Positions 23,957-32,361 are shown, counted from the first letter of the stretch. The stretch is 64,000 nucleotides of DNA from Bradyrhizobium sp. SRL28 (GCF_018596315.1 NZ_JAHEAG010000026.1:1-64000); one strand, 5' to 3'. Numbers and translations: made by a program. The notes: a model not told the origin generated them from the sequence alone.

Positions 23957-25071
23957 GTGAAGCGTTTCAATTGCCGCACGCCGCGCGCGTCTTCGTGTCT
24001 TTTGTCGCACTGCTGCGCGCCAATGGTTTCGCCGTGGCGCCGGAACAGACGATAGCATTCCTGGCGGCGATCGAGCTGCTCGGCCCGCGCAGCATGAAGG
24101 CGATCCACCTCGCAGGCTTGGCGACGCTCGCCCCGCCGCCGGAACGGCGCGCGACATACGACCGGCTGTTCGACATCCATTTCCTCGGTAGCGAAGCGAT
24201 CGATCATGCGGGCGCGGAAGATGAAGAAGTGGTTCGCCTGCAGGAGGAAGGACGCGGCGAGGACGAAACGCTGCTGGCCGACGAAGCCAACGAATCCGGC
24301 CTTGTCGCCGCCCGCGCCGAGGCGCTGGTCGAACGCCGCTTCGCGGCAAGCGCGACCGGCGATGCGTTGCGAAAACTGTCGCGCGAGGCCCCCGCCCGAC
24401 TGCCGCGGCGGCGGGGACATCGCCGCATGCGCGCCCGCCGCGGTCCCTGGGCCGATCTGCGCCGTACCCTGCGCGAGAGCGTACGTAACGATGGCGAAGT
24501 GCTGCGGCTCGGACGGCTGAAGCGGCGCGCCCGGCCGCGCAAGGTCTTGTTGCTGATCGACGTCTCCGGCTCGATGAAGGGACGCACCGACGACAACATG
24601 AAGCTCGCGCATGCGCTATCGCACACAGCTCCCAATGTCGAGGTATTCACCTTCGGCACAAGGCTCACCCGCGTCACCCGCGCGCTTCGTCTCAAGCGCC
24701 GCGAGCAGGCGCTGTCCGCCGCCGCCCATCTCGTCAGCGACTGGGACGGCGGCACCCGCATCGGCGACGCGCTGCAGGCCTTCCTGGCAGTGCCCCGGTT
24801 CGGCAGCTATGCGCGCGGCGCCGCGGTCGTCATCGTCTCCGATGGGCTGGAGCGCGGCGATCCCTCGGCCCTGCGCGACGCGGTCGCAAAATTGTCACGA
24901 CGCGCCTGGCGACTGAGCTGGCTGACGCCGCTCGCCGCCGGCCCCGGCTTTCAGCCGCAGACCGAAGCGCTGATCGGGATCCGGCGTTTCGTGGATGATC
25001 TGGTCGACGGCGGATCGTCAGCCGCGATCGTTTCGCATGTGCTCTCGCTTGGACAAAGGAAGGCCGCGTGA
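23953..25071 (+). CDS. CoxE-like von Willebrand factor A domain protein
   Basis: The 372-residue protein has a conserved N-terminal helical part (about 1-190, with an acidic stretch 'QEEGRGEDETLLADEANE' and an Arg-rich segment) and a C-terminal VWA domain with the metal-ion-dependent adhesion site 'LLIDVSGSMKG' near 200 and 'IVSDGLERGD' near 300. It is the usual partner of a MoxR/CoxD ATPase, here overlapping it by 4 bases. Predicted role: cofactor insertion or sulfuration of the molybdenum enzyme encoded just upstream. Confidence 0.85.
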   Translation: MSEAFQLPHAARVFVSFVALLRANGFAVAPEQTIAFLAAIELLGPRSMKAIHLAGLATLAPPPERRATYDRLFDIHFLGSEAIDHAGAEDEEVVRLQEEGRGEDETLLADEANESGLVAARAEALVERRFAASATGDALRKLSREAPARLPRRRGHRRMRARRGPWADLRRTLRESVRNDGEVLRLGRLKRRARPRKVLLLIDVSGSMKGRTDDNMKLAHALSHTAPNVEVFTFGTRLTRVTRALRLKRREQALSAAAHLVSDWDGGTRIGDALQAFLAVPRFGSYARGAAVVIVSDGLERGDPSALRDAVAKLSRRAWRLSWLTPLAAGPGFQPQTEALIGIRRFVDDLVDGGSSAAIVSHVLSLGQRKAA

Positions 25072-25958
25072 CCGAAATCGTCGATGCCCATCATCACATC
25101 TGGCGTCAGGCCGACCTGCCCTGGCTGAGCGGCCCGATGCAGCCGCGCATCTTCGGCCGCTACGAGCCGATCCGGCGCGACTATCCGATCCAGGAATATC
25201 TCGCCGACCTCGCCGGCTCCGGCGTAACGCGCTCGGTCTATGTGCAGACCAATTGGGCCAACGACCGCTTCGAGGACGAAACCGCCTGGGTGCAGGAGAC
25301 CGCAAAGGACCATGGCTGGCCGCACGCCATCGTCTCCTATGCCGATCTTGGCGTCGATGACGTCCGCCCACAGCTCGATCGCCTGGCGCACTATCCGCTG
25401 GTGCGCGGCGTACGCATGCAACTACACTGGCACGAAAACCCGCTCTATCGCTTTGCCGCGCGGCCGGACCTCTGCACCGATCCGCAAATCCGGCGCAATA
25501 TTGCCCAGCTCGCCGATTACGGCTTCAGCTTCGACCTGCAGGTATTCGCGCCGCAGATGGCGGATGCCGCCGGTCTCGCCGAAGCCTGTCCTGACGTAAC
25601 CTTCATCCTGCAACACGCCGGCATGCTGGAAGACCTTTCACCTGACGGCCGATTCGCCTGGCGCGCTGGAATGATGCAGCTTGCGGCCTGTCCGAATGTC
25701 GTCTCAAAACTTTCCGGGCTCGGCACCTTCATCCACCGCAACGATCCCGCGCATGTATTCGACGTCCTCACCGAGACGGTGACGATCTTCGGCGCCGACC
25801 GCTGCCTGTTCGGCTCCAATTTTCCGATCGAAAAACTTTGGACCAGCTATCGCGAACTGATCGACGCCTATCTCGCCGCGACAGCACACCTTCGTGCGGA
25901 TCAGCGCGATGCCGTTCTGCGAACGACCGCCGCGCGTGTTTACCGGCTGGACACATAA
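25068..25958 (+). CDS. Amidohydrolase (metal-dependent hydrolase, amidohydrolase 2 type)
   Basis: This 296-residue TIM-barrel hydrolase has an N-terminal metal motif 'VDAHHHIW' (HxH), a mid 'MQLHWHENPL', 'VTFILQHAGMLED' with a metal-ligand His, and a C-terminal 'CLFGSNFPIEKL' (the Asp position of related enzymes reads Asn here). Relatives hydrolyse lactones (2-pyrone-4,6-dicarboxylate lactonase, L-fucono- or rhamnono-lactonase) or decarboxylate aromatic acids. With the lactonase-like genes downstream, ring or lactone opening of an oxidised product is a reasonable inference. GTG start, overlapping the CoxE-like stop. Confidence 0.8.
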   Translation: MTEIVDAHHHIWRQADLPWLSGPMQPRIFGRYEPIRRDYPIQEYLADLAGSGVTRSVYVQTNWANDRFEDETAWVQETAKDHGWPHAIVSYADLGVDDVRPQLDRLAHYPLVRGVRMQLHWHENPLYRFAARPDLCTDPQIRRNIAQLADYGFSFDLQVFAPQMADAAGLAEACPDVTFILQHAGMLEDLSPDGRFAWRAGMMQLAACPNVVSKLSGLGTFIHRNDPAHVFDVLTETVTIFGADRCLFGSNFPIEKLWTSYRELIDAYLAATAHLRADQRDAVLRTTAARVYRLDT

Positions 25959-25986
25959 GCGAATAAGTGGATTCGGGGAGAGACAC

Positions 25987-26835
25987 ATGCCGCTTGAAAT
26001 CAAGATTTTGGACTATGGTGATATCGAACTGGAATCGAGCTTTCTCGTGCTCGGCCGCGATTGCGGCCGCACCCGCCGTGTCCTGACGCTGGGCTTTCTG
26101 ATCGTCGGCGGTCCCTATCCTGTCGTGGTGGACACCGGCTACCGCTCCAACCAGATCATGGAAACGCTCGGCATGCGCGGGCTTCAGTTCCACGAGAACA
26201 TGATCGAGAACCAGCTCGCGCGCCACGGCGTGCGCATGGGCGACGTCCGCTACGTCTGCCATACCCATCTGCATATCGATCACGCCGGCAAGGACGACCT
26301 GTTTCCGATGAACACGACGGTCGTGCTCAACCGCAAGGAGCTGGAATATTCCGTCTCCGGCCTGATGCACCCGCAATATCCGGCACCCGATATCAAGCAT
26401 CTGATCGATCGTCTGCACACCAAGAGCGCGCTGCGCTTCCTCGATCTCGAAGTGACCGGCCCGGTCGAGCTGATGCCGGGCGTCTATTGCGACGCCGCCA
26501 ACGCCCACACCGAAGGCTCGATGAACATCCACGTTCATACCGCTGACGGCATCGCCACCATCTGCGGCGATGTGATCTACGACTTCAACGACCAGATCGT
26601 CACGCCCTTCAACGAGATCCACGACGCCGAGCCGCGCACAACAGGCAATCACGGCACCAGCAAGCGCGCGGAAAAGGCCGCGATCAAAAAACTCCTGAGC
26701 AACTCGCGCTATTTGCTTCCGGTGCACGACCGGCCAGCCAAGATCGAGGGCGGCATGGTAGTCGGCCGGCTGCACGATCAGGTGCCCGGCCCGGTGGTTC
26801 AGAGCCTGCCGCAGCGCAACTGGTTCCCGGCCTGA
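25987..26835 (+). CDS. MBL-fold hydrolase, N-acyl-homoserine lactonase-like
   Basis: The 282-residue metallo-beta-lactamase-fold protein has the full binuclear metal set: 'HTHLHIDHAG' (HxHxDH), a third His in 'NAHTEGS', the bridging Asp in 'ICGDVIYD' and a final His in 'LPVHDRP'. The arrangement resembles AttM/AiiA-type lactonases. In this operon it more likely opens a lactone intermediate than quenches quorum signals, though the latter cannot be excluded. Start: ATG at 25987 after GGGAGAGAC; the frame is open upstream but not homologous. Confidence 0.8.
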   Translation: MPLEIKILDYGDIELESSFLVLGRDCGRTRRVLTLGFLIVGGPYPVVVDTGYRSNQIMETLGMRGLQFHENMIENQLARHGVRMGDVRYVCHTHLHIDHAGKDDLFPMNTTVVLNRKELEYSVSGLMHPQYPAPDIKHLIDRLHTKSALRFLDLEVTGPVELMPGVYCDAANAHTEGSMNIHVHTADGIATICGDVIYDFNDQIVTPFNEIHDAEPRTTGNHGTSKRAEKAAIKKLLSNSRYLLPVHDRPAKIEGGMVVGRLHDQVPGPVVQSLPQRNWFPA

Positions 26836-26854
26836 GCGCTGAAAGGACGGACCG

Positions 26855-28432
26855 ATGACGCACGTCACGCTGCGCCCGGAATTCGAAACCCTGGTCGACC
26901 CCTATGCGCCCGTCGGCCAGGTCGGCACCGGCTTTGAATTCACGGAAGGCCCGATCTGGCATCCGGTCCATCATTTTCTATTGTTTTCGGATATGCCGGC
27001 CGATGTCCGCCGGCGATGGGATGCCAAGCGCGGCGTCGTCGAGGCCAAGCGTCCTTCGAACAAATGCAACGGCATGACCTATGACGCGGAGCTCAACCTG
27101 ATCGTCTGCGAGCACGCCACCTCGTCCTTGATCCGCGAACGTCCCGATGGAAGACGCGAGGTGATCGCCTCGCATTTCGAAAATCAGGAACTCAACAGCC
27201 CGAACGATGTCTGCGTACATTCGAACGGCGCGATCTATTTCAGCGATCCCTGGTACGGCCGCATGCCGGTCTATGGCGTCGAGCGGCCGCGCCAACTTGG
27301 CTTCCAGGGCGTCTACCGCGTTCCATCAGGCGGCGGCCCGCCAAAGCTGGTGGTCGACCGCCATCTGTTCGACCAGCCGAACGGGCTCTGCTTCTCGCCC
27401 GACGAGCGCCTGCTTTACGTCAACGACACCACGCAGGCACTGATCCGCGTCTTCGACGTCGAGGCCGATGGCTCGCTCGCCAATGCGCGCGTCTTTGCCA
27501 GCGGCATTCGCTCCGAACTCGAACCCGGCCTGCCCGACGGCATGAAGTGCGACCAGCGCGGCAATGTCTGGGTCACCGCGCCCGGCGGCGTCTGGGTCTA
27601 TTCGCCTGCCGGCGAGTTGCTCGGCAAGGTCCGCGTTCCCGAGCTCGTCTCCAATCTCGCCTGGGGCGGACCTGAGTTTCGCACGCTCTATCTGACTGCG
27701 ACACATTCGGTGTACGCGATCCCGGTCAAGGCTGGCCCGCGCCACGAACCCTATATGAGCGGCCGGACTTCGACCGGTCCTGATGCCGGCTCTGCTGCGC
27801 CCGCCTCGCCTCAACTGGCCAGTGGCGACATGCAGCTCGATCCACGGCGCTGCGCGATGATCATTCAGGATCTGCAAAACGACGTGATCATGGAGGGCGG
27901 CGCGTTCGCCGATTCCGGCTCGCCTGGGCACGCGCGCCAGCAGCGGGTGGTCGACAATGTCCGCCGCCTCGCCGAGGCGGCGCGGGCGCGCGGTGTCGTC
28001 ATCATCCATGTCTGGTTCATCGTCGAGCCGGGCGCGCCCGGCGTCACACTCAATGCGCCGCTGTTCGAAGGACTGGTCGATAGCAACGCGATGGTGCGCG
28101 GAAGCTGGGGCGCCGCGCCGGTTTCGGGGCTCGAGCCGCGCGCCGGCGATTTCGTCGTCGAGAAGATGCGCATGAGCGCCTGGGAAGGCACGCGGCTGGA
28201 GACCATTCTCAAGGCGACTGGCCGCGACATGATCATCAACACCGGCGCCTGGACCAACATGTCGGTCGAGCACACCGCCCGCACCGGCGCCGACAAGGGC
28301 TACTTCATGATCGTTCCCGAGGATTGCTGCTCGACGATGAATGCGGACTGGCACAACGCCTCCATCAACTTTGCGATGCAGAACGTTGCCGTCGTCACCA
28401 ACGCGGATGCGGTGCTCAGGGGACTGGGATGA
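26855..28432 (+). CDS. SMP-30/gluconolactonase fused to an isochorismatase-like domain
   Basis: The 525-residue two-domain protein has a six-bladed SMP-30/gluconolactonase propeller at residues 1-310. Its metal ligands sit in 'FTEGPIW' (Glu), 'NSPNDVCV' (Asn), 'YVNDTT' (Asn) and 'PDGMKCD' (Asp). Residues 325-525 form an isochorismatase-like hydrolase domain with the catalytic Asp339 ('IIQDLQND') and Lys437 ('VEKMRMSAW'). The usual nucleophile Cys is replaced by Ser470 ('TNMSVEHTAR'). The propeller should act on a lactone. The second domain may be a non-cysteine hydrolase (true isochorismatases also lack the Cys) or catalytically altered. There is one open frame with no internal ribosome binding site noted. 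Confidence 0.85.
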   Translation: MTHVTLRPEFETLVDPYAPVGQVGTGFEFTEGPIWHPVHHFLLFSDMPADVRRRWDAKRGVVEAKRPSNKCNGMTYDAELNLIVCEHATSSLIRERPDGRREVIASHFENQELNSPNDVCVHSNGAIYFSDPWYGRMPVYGVERPRQLGFQGVYRVPSGGGPPKLVVDRHLFDQPNGLCFSPDERLLYVNDTTQALIRVFDVEADGSLANARVFASGIRSELEPGLPDGMKCDQRGNVWVTAPGGVWVYSPAGELLGKVRVPELVSNLAWGGPEFRTLYLTATHSVYAIPVKAGPRHEPYMSGRTSTGPDAGSAAPASPQLASGDMQLDPRRCAMIIQDLQNDVIMEGGAFADSGSPGHARQQRVVDNVRRLAEAARARGVVIIHVWFIVEPGAPGVTLNAPLFEGLVDSNAMVRGSWGAAPVSGLEPRAGDFVVEKMRMSAWEGTRLETILKATGRDMIINTGAWTNMSVEHTARTGADKGYFMIVPEDCCSTMNADWHNASINFAMQNVAVVTNADAVLRGLG

Positions 28433-28445
28433 CCAGAGCTCGGCC

Positions 28446-29072
28446 ATGCCAAAACTCTTTCACCTGAGCTGCTCGCCGCGGGCCGACTCGGAATCCTCCG
28501 CCGGCGCGCGGGTCTTTATTGATCGCTTCCGCGAGGCACGGCCGGACTGGGACATTGACGTGATGAACCTGTGGCGGGATCACCTGCCGGAGTTCGAGGG
28601 TTATGTACTGGAGGCCAAATATGCCCGCATCGGCGGCCGGGCATTCACGGATTCGCAGCGCGACGCCTTTGCGGTCACCGAGCGCATCGCACTCCGGTTC
28701 GCGCTCGCCGACCGCGTGCTGATTTCGACGCCGATGTGGAATTTTGGCATTCCCTACAAGTTGAAACAATGGATCGACGTGATCACGCAGCCCGGGCTGG
28801 CGTTCCGCTTCGATCCGGCGCAAGGGTATCTGCCGCTGTTCAAGGACAGGCCGACGATCGTGATCCTGGCGAGCGGCAGCGATTTCATCACCGGCATGAA
28901 TCGCGGCCGCATCGACATGGCGACGCCCTATCTGCGCGAGGCGCTCCGCTTCATCGGCGTCAACGACGTGCGCTTCGTGCCGATCGGCCCGACCACCGGG
29001 CCGACGGAGCCGATTCGCGCCGCACGCGAAGGTGCGCATCGGCGGCTGGCCGAGATGGCCGCGCGATTCTGA
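28446..29072 (+). CDS. FMN-dependent NAD(P)H oxidoreductase (AzoR/quinone reductase-like)
   Basis: The 208-residue flavodoxin-fold enzyme has an N-terminal FMN phosphate loop 'LSCSPRADSESSAG', 'STPMWNFGIPYKLKQWIDVI' (the hallmark of FMN-dependent NADH-azoreductase/NQO-type flavoproteins) and 'ILASGSDF'. It probably reduces quinones or azo compounds with NAD(P)H by two electrons. It starts at the ATG at 28446, 13 bases after the previous stop, and is the last gene of the tightly packed run. Such an enzyme could recycle a quinone product of the pathway. Confidence 0.82.
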   Translation: MPKLFHLSCSPRADSESSAGARVFIDRFREARPDWDIDVMNLWRDHLPEFEGYVLEAKYARIGGRAFTDSQRDAFAVTERIALRFALADRVLISTPMWNFGIPYKLKQWIDVITQPGLAFRFDPAQGYLPLFKDRPTIVILASGSDFITGMNRGRIDMATPYLREALRFIGVNDVRFVPIGPTTGPTEPIRAAREGAHRRLAEMAARF

Positions 29073-29161
29073 TCCGTAGGCTTGGCGGAATCAAAGCCTT
29101 GGCGGAACCGGAACATTTGCGGCAGTATCGCGCTTACCCGGTTGCGCCAAGGAGAACCCCG

Positions 29162-30175
29162 TTGAAGTGCTACGAGCTACAGGGACCGAGCGGAATCGAT
29201 GGGCTTGCCCTCGTCGACAAGCCCGTGCCGGAGCCCGGTGACGGCGAGGTGCTGGTTCGGCTCAAGGCGGCAACGCTGAACTATCGCGATCTTCTCACCG
29301 TAAAGGGCGGTTACGGCTCGCGTCAGAAGTTTCCGCTTGTGCCGGTGTCCGACGGCGCCGGCGTCATCGAACGCGTCGGCCCGGGCGTGCGGGAATTCGC
29401 AGCCGGTGACCGCGTCATCGGCAGTTTCTTCGAAAGCTGGATCAGCGGCGAGCCCAGCCAAGCAAAGATGCGCGCAAACCTCGGCGGCGCGGTGGATGGC
29501 GTCCTCACCGAGTATCGGATCTTTCCAAAGCACGCGCTGGTCCGAACGCCGGAGCACCTCAGCGACATCGAAGCCGCCGCGCTGCCCTGTGCCGGGGTCA
29601 CGGCCTGGAGTGCGGTCGTCAAGCTCGGCGGCGTGAAACCCGGCCAGACCGTTCTGACGCAAGGCACCGGCGGGGTATCTCTCTTCGCACTTCAGTTTGC
29701 CAAAATGTGCGGCGCGCGCGTCATGGCGACCTCGTCCAGCGACGCCAAGATCGAACGTCTCAAGACACTCGGCGCCGACTTTACATTGAACTACAGAGCG
29801 ACACCCGACTGGGGAAAGAAAGCCCGCGAGTGGAGCGGCCACGGCGTCGACCTGGTCGTCGAGGTGGGCGGGGTCGGGACGCTGAACGAATCGATCAGGG
29901 CGACCAGGATCGGTGGCACGATCGCGTTCATCGGCGTGCTCGCCGGGCCGCCGCCGTCCGACTCGCGGCTGCCGTTGATGGTCATGCAGCAGCAGCGGCT
30001 GCAAGGTGTCACCGTCGGATCGGTCGAAGACCTCAAGGCGATGGCGGATGCGATTGCGGTTCACCGAATGAAGCCGGTGGTCGACAAGACCTTTTCGTTC
30101 GATCAAGTGAAACAGGCGTTTGCCCATATGGAAAGCGGCGCGCATTTCGGAAAAGTGGCGATCGAGATCGGCTGA
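29162..30175 (+). CDS. Zinc-independent alcohol dehydrogenase/quinone oxidoreductase-like protein
   Basis: This 337-residue medium-chain dehydrogenase/reductase has a GroES-like N-terminal half ('LNYRDLLTVKGGYG', 'PVSDGAGVIERVG'), the Rossmann motif 'LTQGTGGVSLFALQFAKMCGA' and the C-terminal 'AFAHMESGAHFGKVAI'. The catalytic-zinc His is absent, as in NADPH:quinone reductases and some alcohol dehydrogenases. I infer a TTG start at 29162 because AAGGAGA (29149-29155) sits six bases upstream and homology begins there. It is 89 bases behind the preceding gene, so membership in that operon is likely but not certain. Confidence 0.8.
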   Translation: MKCYELQGPSGIDGLALVDKPVPEPGDGEVLVRLKAATLNYRDLLTVKGGYGSRQKFPLVPVSDGAGVIERVGPGVREFAAGDRVIGSFFESWISGEPSQAKMRANLGGAVDGVLTEYRIFPKHALVRTPEHLSDIEAAALPCAGVTAWSAVVKLGGVKPGQTVLTQGTGGVSLFALQFAKMCGARVMATSSSDAKIERLKTLGADFTLNYRATPDWGKKAREWSGHGVDLVVEVGGVGTLNESIRATRIGGTIAFIGVLAGPPPSDSRLPLMVMQQQRLQGVTVGSVEDLKAMADAIAVHRMKPVVDKTFSFDQVKQAFAHMESGAHFGKVAIEIG

Positions 30176-30566
30176 CCGCGACATTTCGCCATCGAATGCC
30201 GATTTCAGCGACAGGTTCCAGCTGCAAGATTTTGCCGAGTTTTGAGCGTATTCGGGGATCGACAGGCGTCTACGGAAAGGATCCTCGATGCTCATGGCCA
30301 CAACTGGCAACACGGAGCGTACAACTCTTGCTGGTTCCAGCAATTGCTTCCGCCGCCATTAGGCTTTAGATATCCGCCATTCGCGTCGTCGAAAACCAGC
30401 GCCGCCTGGCGCTCGCGGGCGCTTAGCGTGATTTGCAACCGAGCTGGGGACACCGCCTCCACGGAGGGCTTGAGGGCCTGCCCCCTTCTACGGCGAGACA
30501 TGTAGACCGGCTGTGAGCGAGACTGCCCGCGCGAAAACGATGCAGCGAGCAGCCGGATGGAAATGA
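30176..30566. other. Intergenic region between dehydrogenase and efflux genes
   Basis: These 391 bases contain no confident gene, terminator or RNA. A short minus-strand reading frame (30292-30501, separate entry) looks somewhat protein-like. The promoter of the HlyD-like gene at 30567 must lie toward the right end, but I cannot point to a -35/-10 pair. Confidence 0.45.
30292..30501 (-). CDS. Possible small hypothetical protein (69 aa)
   Basis: The minus-strand frame reads from an ATG at 30501. It gives a product with a basic N-terminus ('MSRRRRGQ'), a helical 'LQITLSARERQAALVF' and a C-terminal 'PNGGGSNCWNQ' followed by two adjacent cysteines. This composition is more protein-like than a random anti-sense frame. 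Against it, there is no Shine-Dalgarno and third-position GC is only about 57%, lower than in neighbouring genes. I vaguely recall similar small Bradyrhizobium proteins but cannot name a family. Confidence 0.3.
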   Translation of the reverse strand: MSRRRRGQALKPSVEAVSPARLQITLSARERQAALVFDDANGGYLKPNGGGSNCWNQQELYAPCCQLWP

Positions 30567-31631
30567 ATGATGACCGAAGACAAGAGCAAATTGCTGAGAT
30601 CGCTTTCGATCGATCGCAGCGCCAACAAGCCGGAACGGTCCAATCGCCGCTGGTTGCCGATCTCGGCGGCGATTGTCGCATGCGTCGTCGCATTCGCCGC
30701 CTTTGGTGCTTACGAGTTCCGCCGGCAGGACCCGCCGAAGGAAACCGCATCGCAGATCGCACAACAGCCCGCCGCGCAGCCACAGACACCCCAGCAGCCC
30801 GCACCGAACAACAAGGCGGCCGGCAATCTGGCGGCCTCCGGCTATGTAGTCGCGCGCCGCAAGGCAACCGTCGCAGCCGAGATCACCGGAAAGGTGGTCG
30901 CGGTCTTCATCGACGAAGGCATGACGGTGACCGAGGGGCAGATCGTCGCGCGGCTCGACAGCGTGCTTGCCGAAAGGGACTATGAGCTGGCCCGCTCGCG
31001 CGTCGAGACGGCCGATGCCGCGATCGCCGCGATCACCGCCGATCTGGAGGACGCGACCCGGATCATGACGCGGATACAAACACTCTCGCAAAAGAATTTT
31101 GCGACCGAGGCCGACCTGACCAAGGCGCAGGCCCGGGTCGGTGTGCTCAGTGCACAATTGCGCCAGGCGAGGTCGCAGTTCGAGACCGCCAAGATCGACG
31201 CCAAGCGCAGCGCCTCGATGCTCGACAAGCATCAGATCCGGGCGCCGTTTGCCGGCGTCGTCATCGACCGCAGCGCGCAGCCGGGCGAGATGATTTCACC
31301 GATGTCGGTCGGTGGCTACACCCGCACCGGCATCTGCACCATCGTCGACATGGATTCGATCGAAATCGAAGTCGACGTCAACGAAGCTTTCATCGGCCGC
31401 GTCGTCCCCGGCGGCGCCGTGAACGCGATGCTGGATGCCTATCCGGACTGGACCATTCCCGCCTCTGTGATCGCCATCGTTCCGACCGCGAACCGCGAGA
31501 AGGCCACGGTCAAGGTGCGCATCCGCTTCGACAAGAAGGACCCGCGCATTCTGCCCGACATGGCGGTGAAGGTGAATTTCCTGGCTGACGCCAAGGTAAA
31601 GGGCACCACCGAGACCACCGCCGCGAACTAG
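30567..31631 (+). CDS. HlyD-family periplasmic adaptor protein
   Basis: The 354-residue membrane-fusion protein has a cytoplasmic N-terminus, one transmembrane anchor (about residues 30-50), a Pro/Gln-rich spacer, and the lipoyl-type domain 'ASGYVVARRKATVAAEITGKVVAVFIDEGMTVTEGQIVARLD'. A coiled-coil hairpin follows, then the returning lipoyl half 'KHQIRAPFAGVVIDRSAQPGEMISP' and a beta-barrel. It should bridge the inner-membrane ABC transporter encoded next to an outer-membrane channel, as MacA does for MacB. It is the first gene of a four-gene operon. The ATG at 30567 lacks a strong ribosome binding site. Confidence 0.85.
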   Translation: MMTEDKSKLLRSLSIDRSANKPERSNRRWLPISAAIVACVVAFAAFGAYEFRRQDPPKETASQIAQQPAAQPQTPQQPAPNNKAAGNLAASGYVVARRKATVAAEITGKVVAVFIDEGMTVTEGQIVARLDSVLAERDYELARSRVETADAAIAAITADLEDATRIMTRIQTLSQKNFATEADLTKAQARVGVLSAQLRQARSQFETAKIDAKRSASMLDKHQIRAPFAGVVIDRSAQPGEMISPMSVGGYTRTGICTIVDMDSIEIEVDVNEAFIGRVVPGGAVNAMLDAYPDWTIPASVIAIVPTANREKATVKVRIRFDKKDPRILPDMAVKVNFLADAKVKGTTETTAAN

Positions 31632-31662
31632 CCTCCAGCCGGAATCCTCAAGGGAGACAAGC

Positions 31663-32361
31663 GTGACAGCCGAGCATCCGATGGTTCGCCTTACCGGCGT
31701 AGCTAAGCGTTTCACCAAGGGAAAAGAGACGATCTCGATCTTCGATCATCTCGATCTGGCGATTCCCCGCGGCGATTTCATCGCGGTGATGGGGCCGTCC
31801 GGTTCGGGCAAGACCACGCTGCTCAACCTGCTGGGTGGCATCGACCGCGCCGACGCCGGCGAGATCGCGGTCGCGGACCATCGCATCGACGGTCTCTCCG
31901 AGGGCGAACTTGCTGCCTGGCGGGCCGCCAATATCGGCTTCATCTTCCAGTTCTACAATCTGATGCCGATGCTGACCGCGGCGCAGAACGTGGAGCTGCC
32001 GCTGTTGCTCACCAGGTTGAACCGCAAGGAGCGCGCCGAGCGCGTTCACACCGCGCTTTCCGTGGTCGGGCTCGCCGATCGTATCAAACACCGTCCGCGC
32101 GAAATGTCGGGCGGCCAGCAGCAGCGCGTGGCGATCGCGCGCGCCATCGTCTCGGATCCGAACCTGCTGCTGTGCGACGAGCCGACCGGCGATCTCGACC
32201 GGCAATCCGCCGACGAGATCCTTTCGATCCTGCAACTGCTCAATGGCGAACTCGGCAAGACCATCGTGATGGTTACGCACGATCCTGCCGCGGCAAACTA
32301 TGCCAAGCGCGTCCTGCATCTCGACAAGGGCCGTTTCGTCGAACGGGAGCTTGCCGCGTGA
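31663..32361 (+). CDS. MacB/LolD-type ABC transporter ATPase
   Basis: The 232-residue ATPase has Walker A 'GPSGSGKTT' near residue 45, the Q-loop in 'FIFQFYNLMP', signature 'MSGGQQQRVAIARA', Walker B 'LLLCDEPTGDLD' and 'VMVTHD'. 'NLLGGIDRADAG' and 'NLMPMLTAAQNVELPLLL' are typical of the LolD/MacB/FtsE subgroup that works with FtsX-like permeases. GTG start with AGGGAGA upstream. Its end overlaps the first permease by 4 bases (GTGA). Confidence 0.88.
   Translation: MTAEHPMVRLTGVAKRFTKGKETISIFDHLDLAIPRGDFIAVMGPSGSGKTTLLNLLGGIDRADAGEIAVADHRIDGLSEGELAAWRAANIGFIFQFYNLMPMLTAAQNVELPLLLTRLNRKERAERVHTALSVVGLADRIKHRPREMSGGQQQRVAIARAIVSDPNLLLCDEPTGDLDRQSADEILSILQLLNGELGKTIVMVTHDPAAANYAKRVLHLDKGRFVERELAA

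Noticed and set aside
25987..26835. Quorum-quenching AHL lactonase as a firm call
   Set aside because: The metal motif fits, but many MBL lactonases share it and the operon context favours a catabolic lactone.
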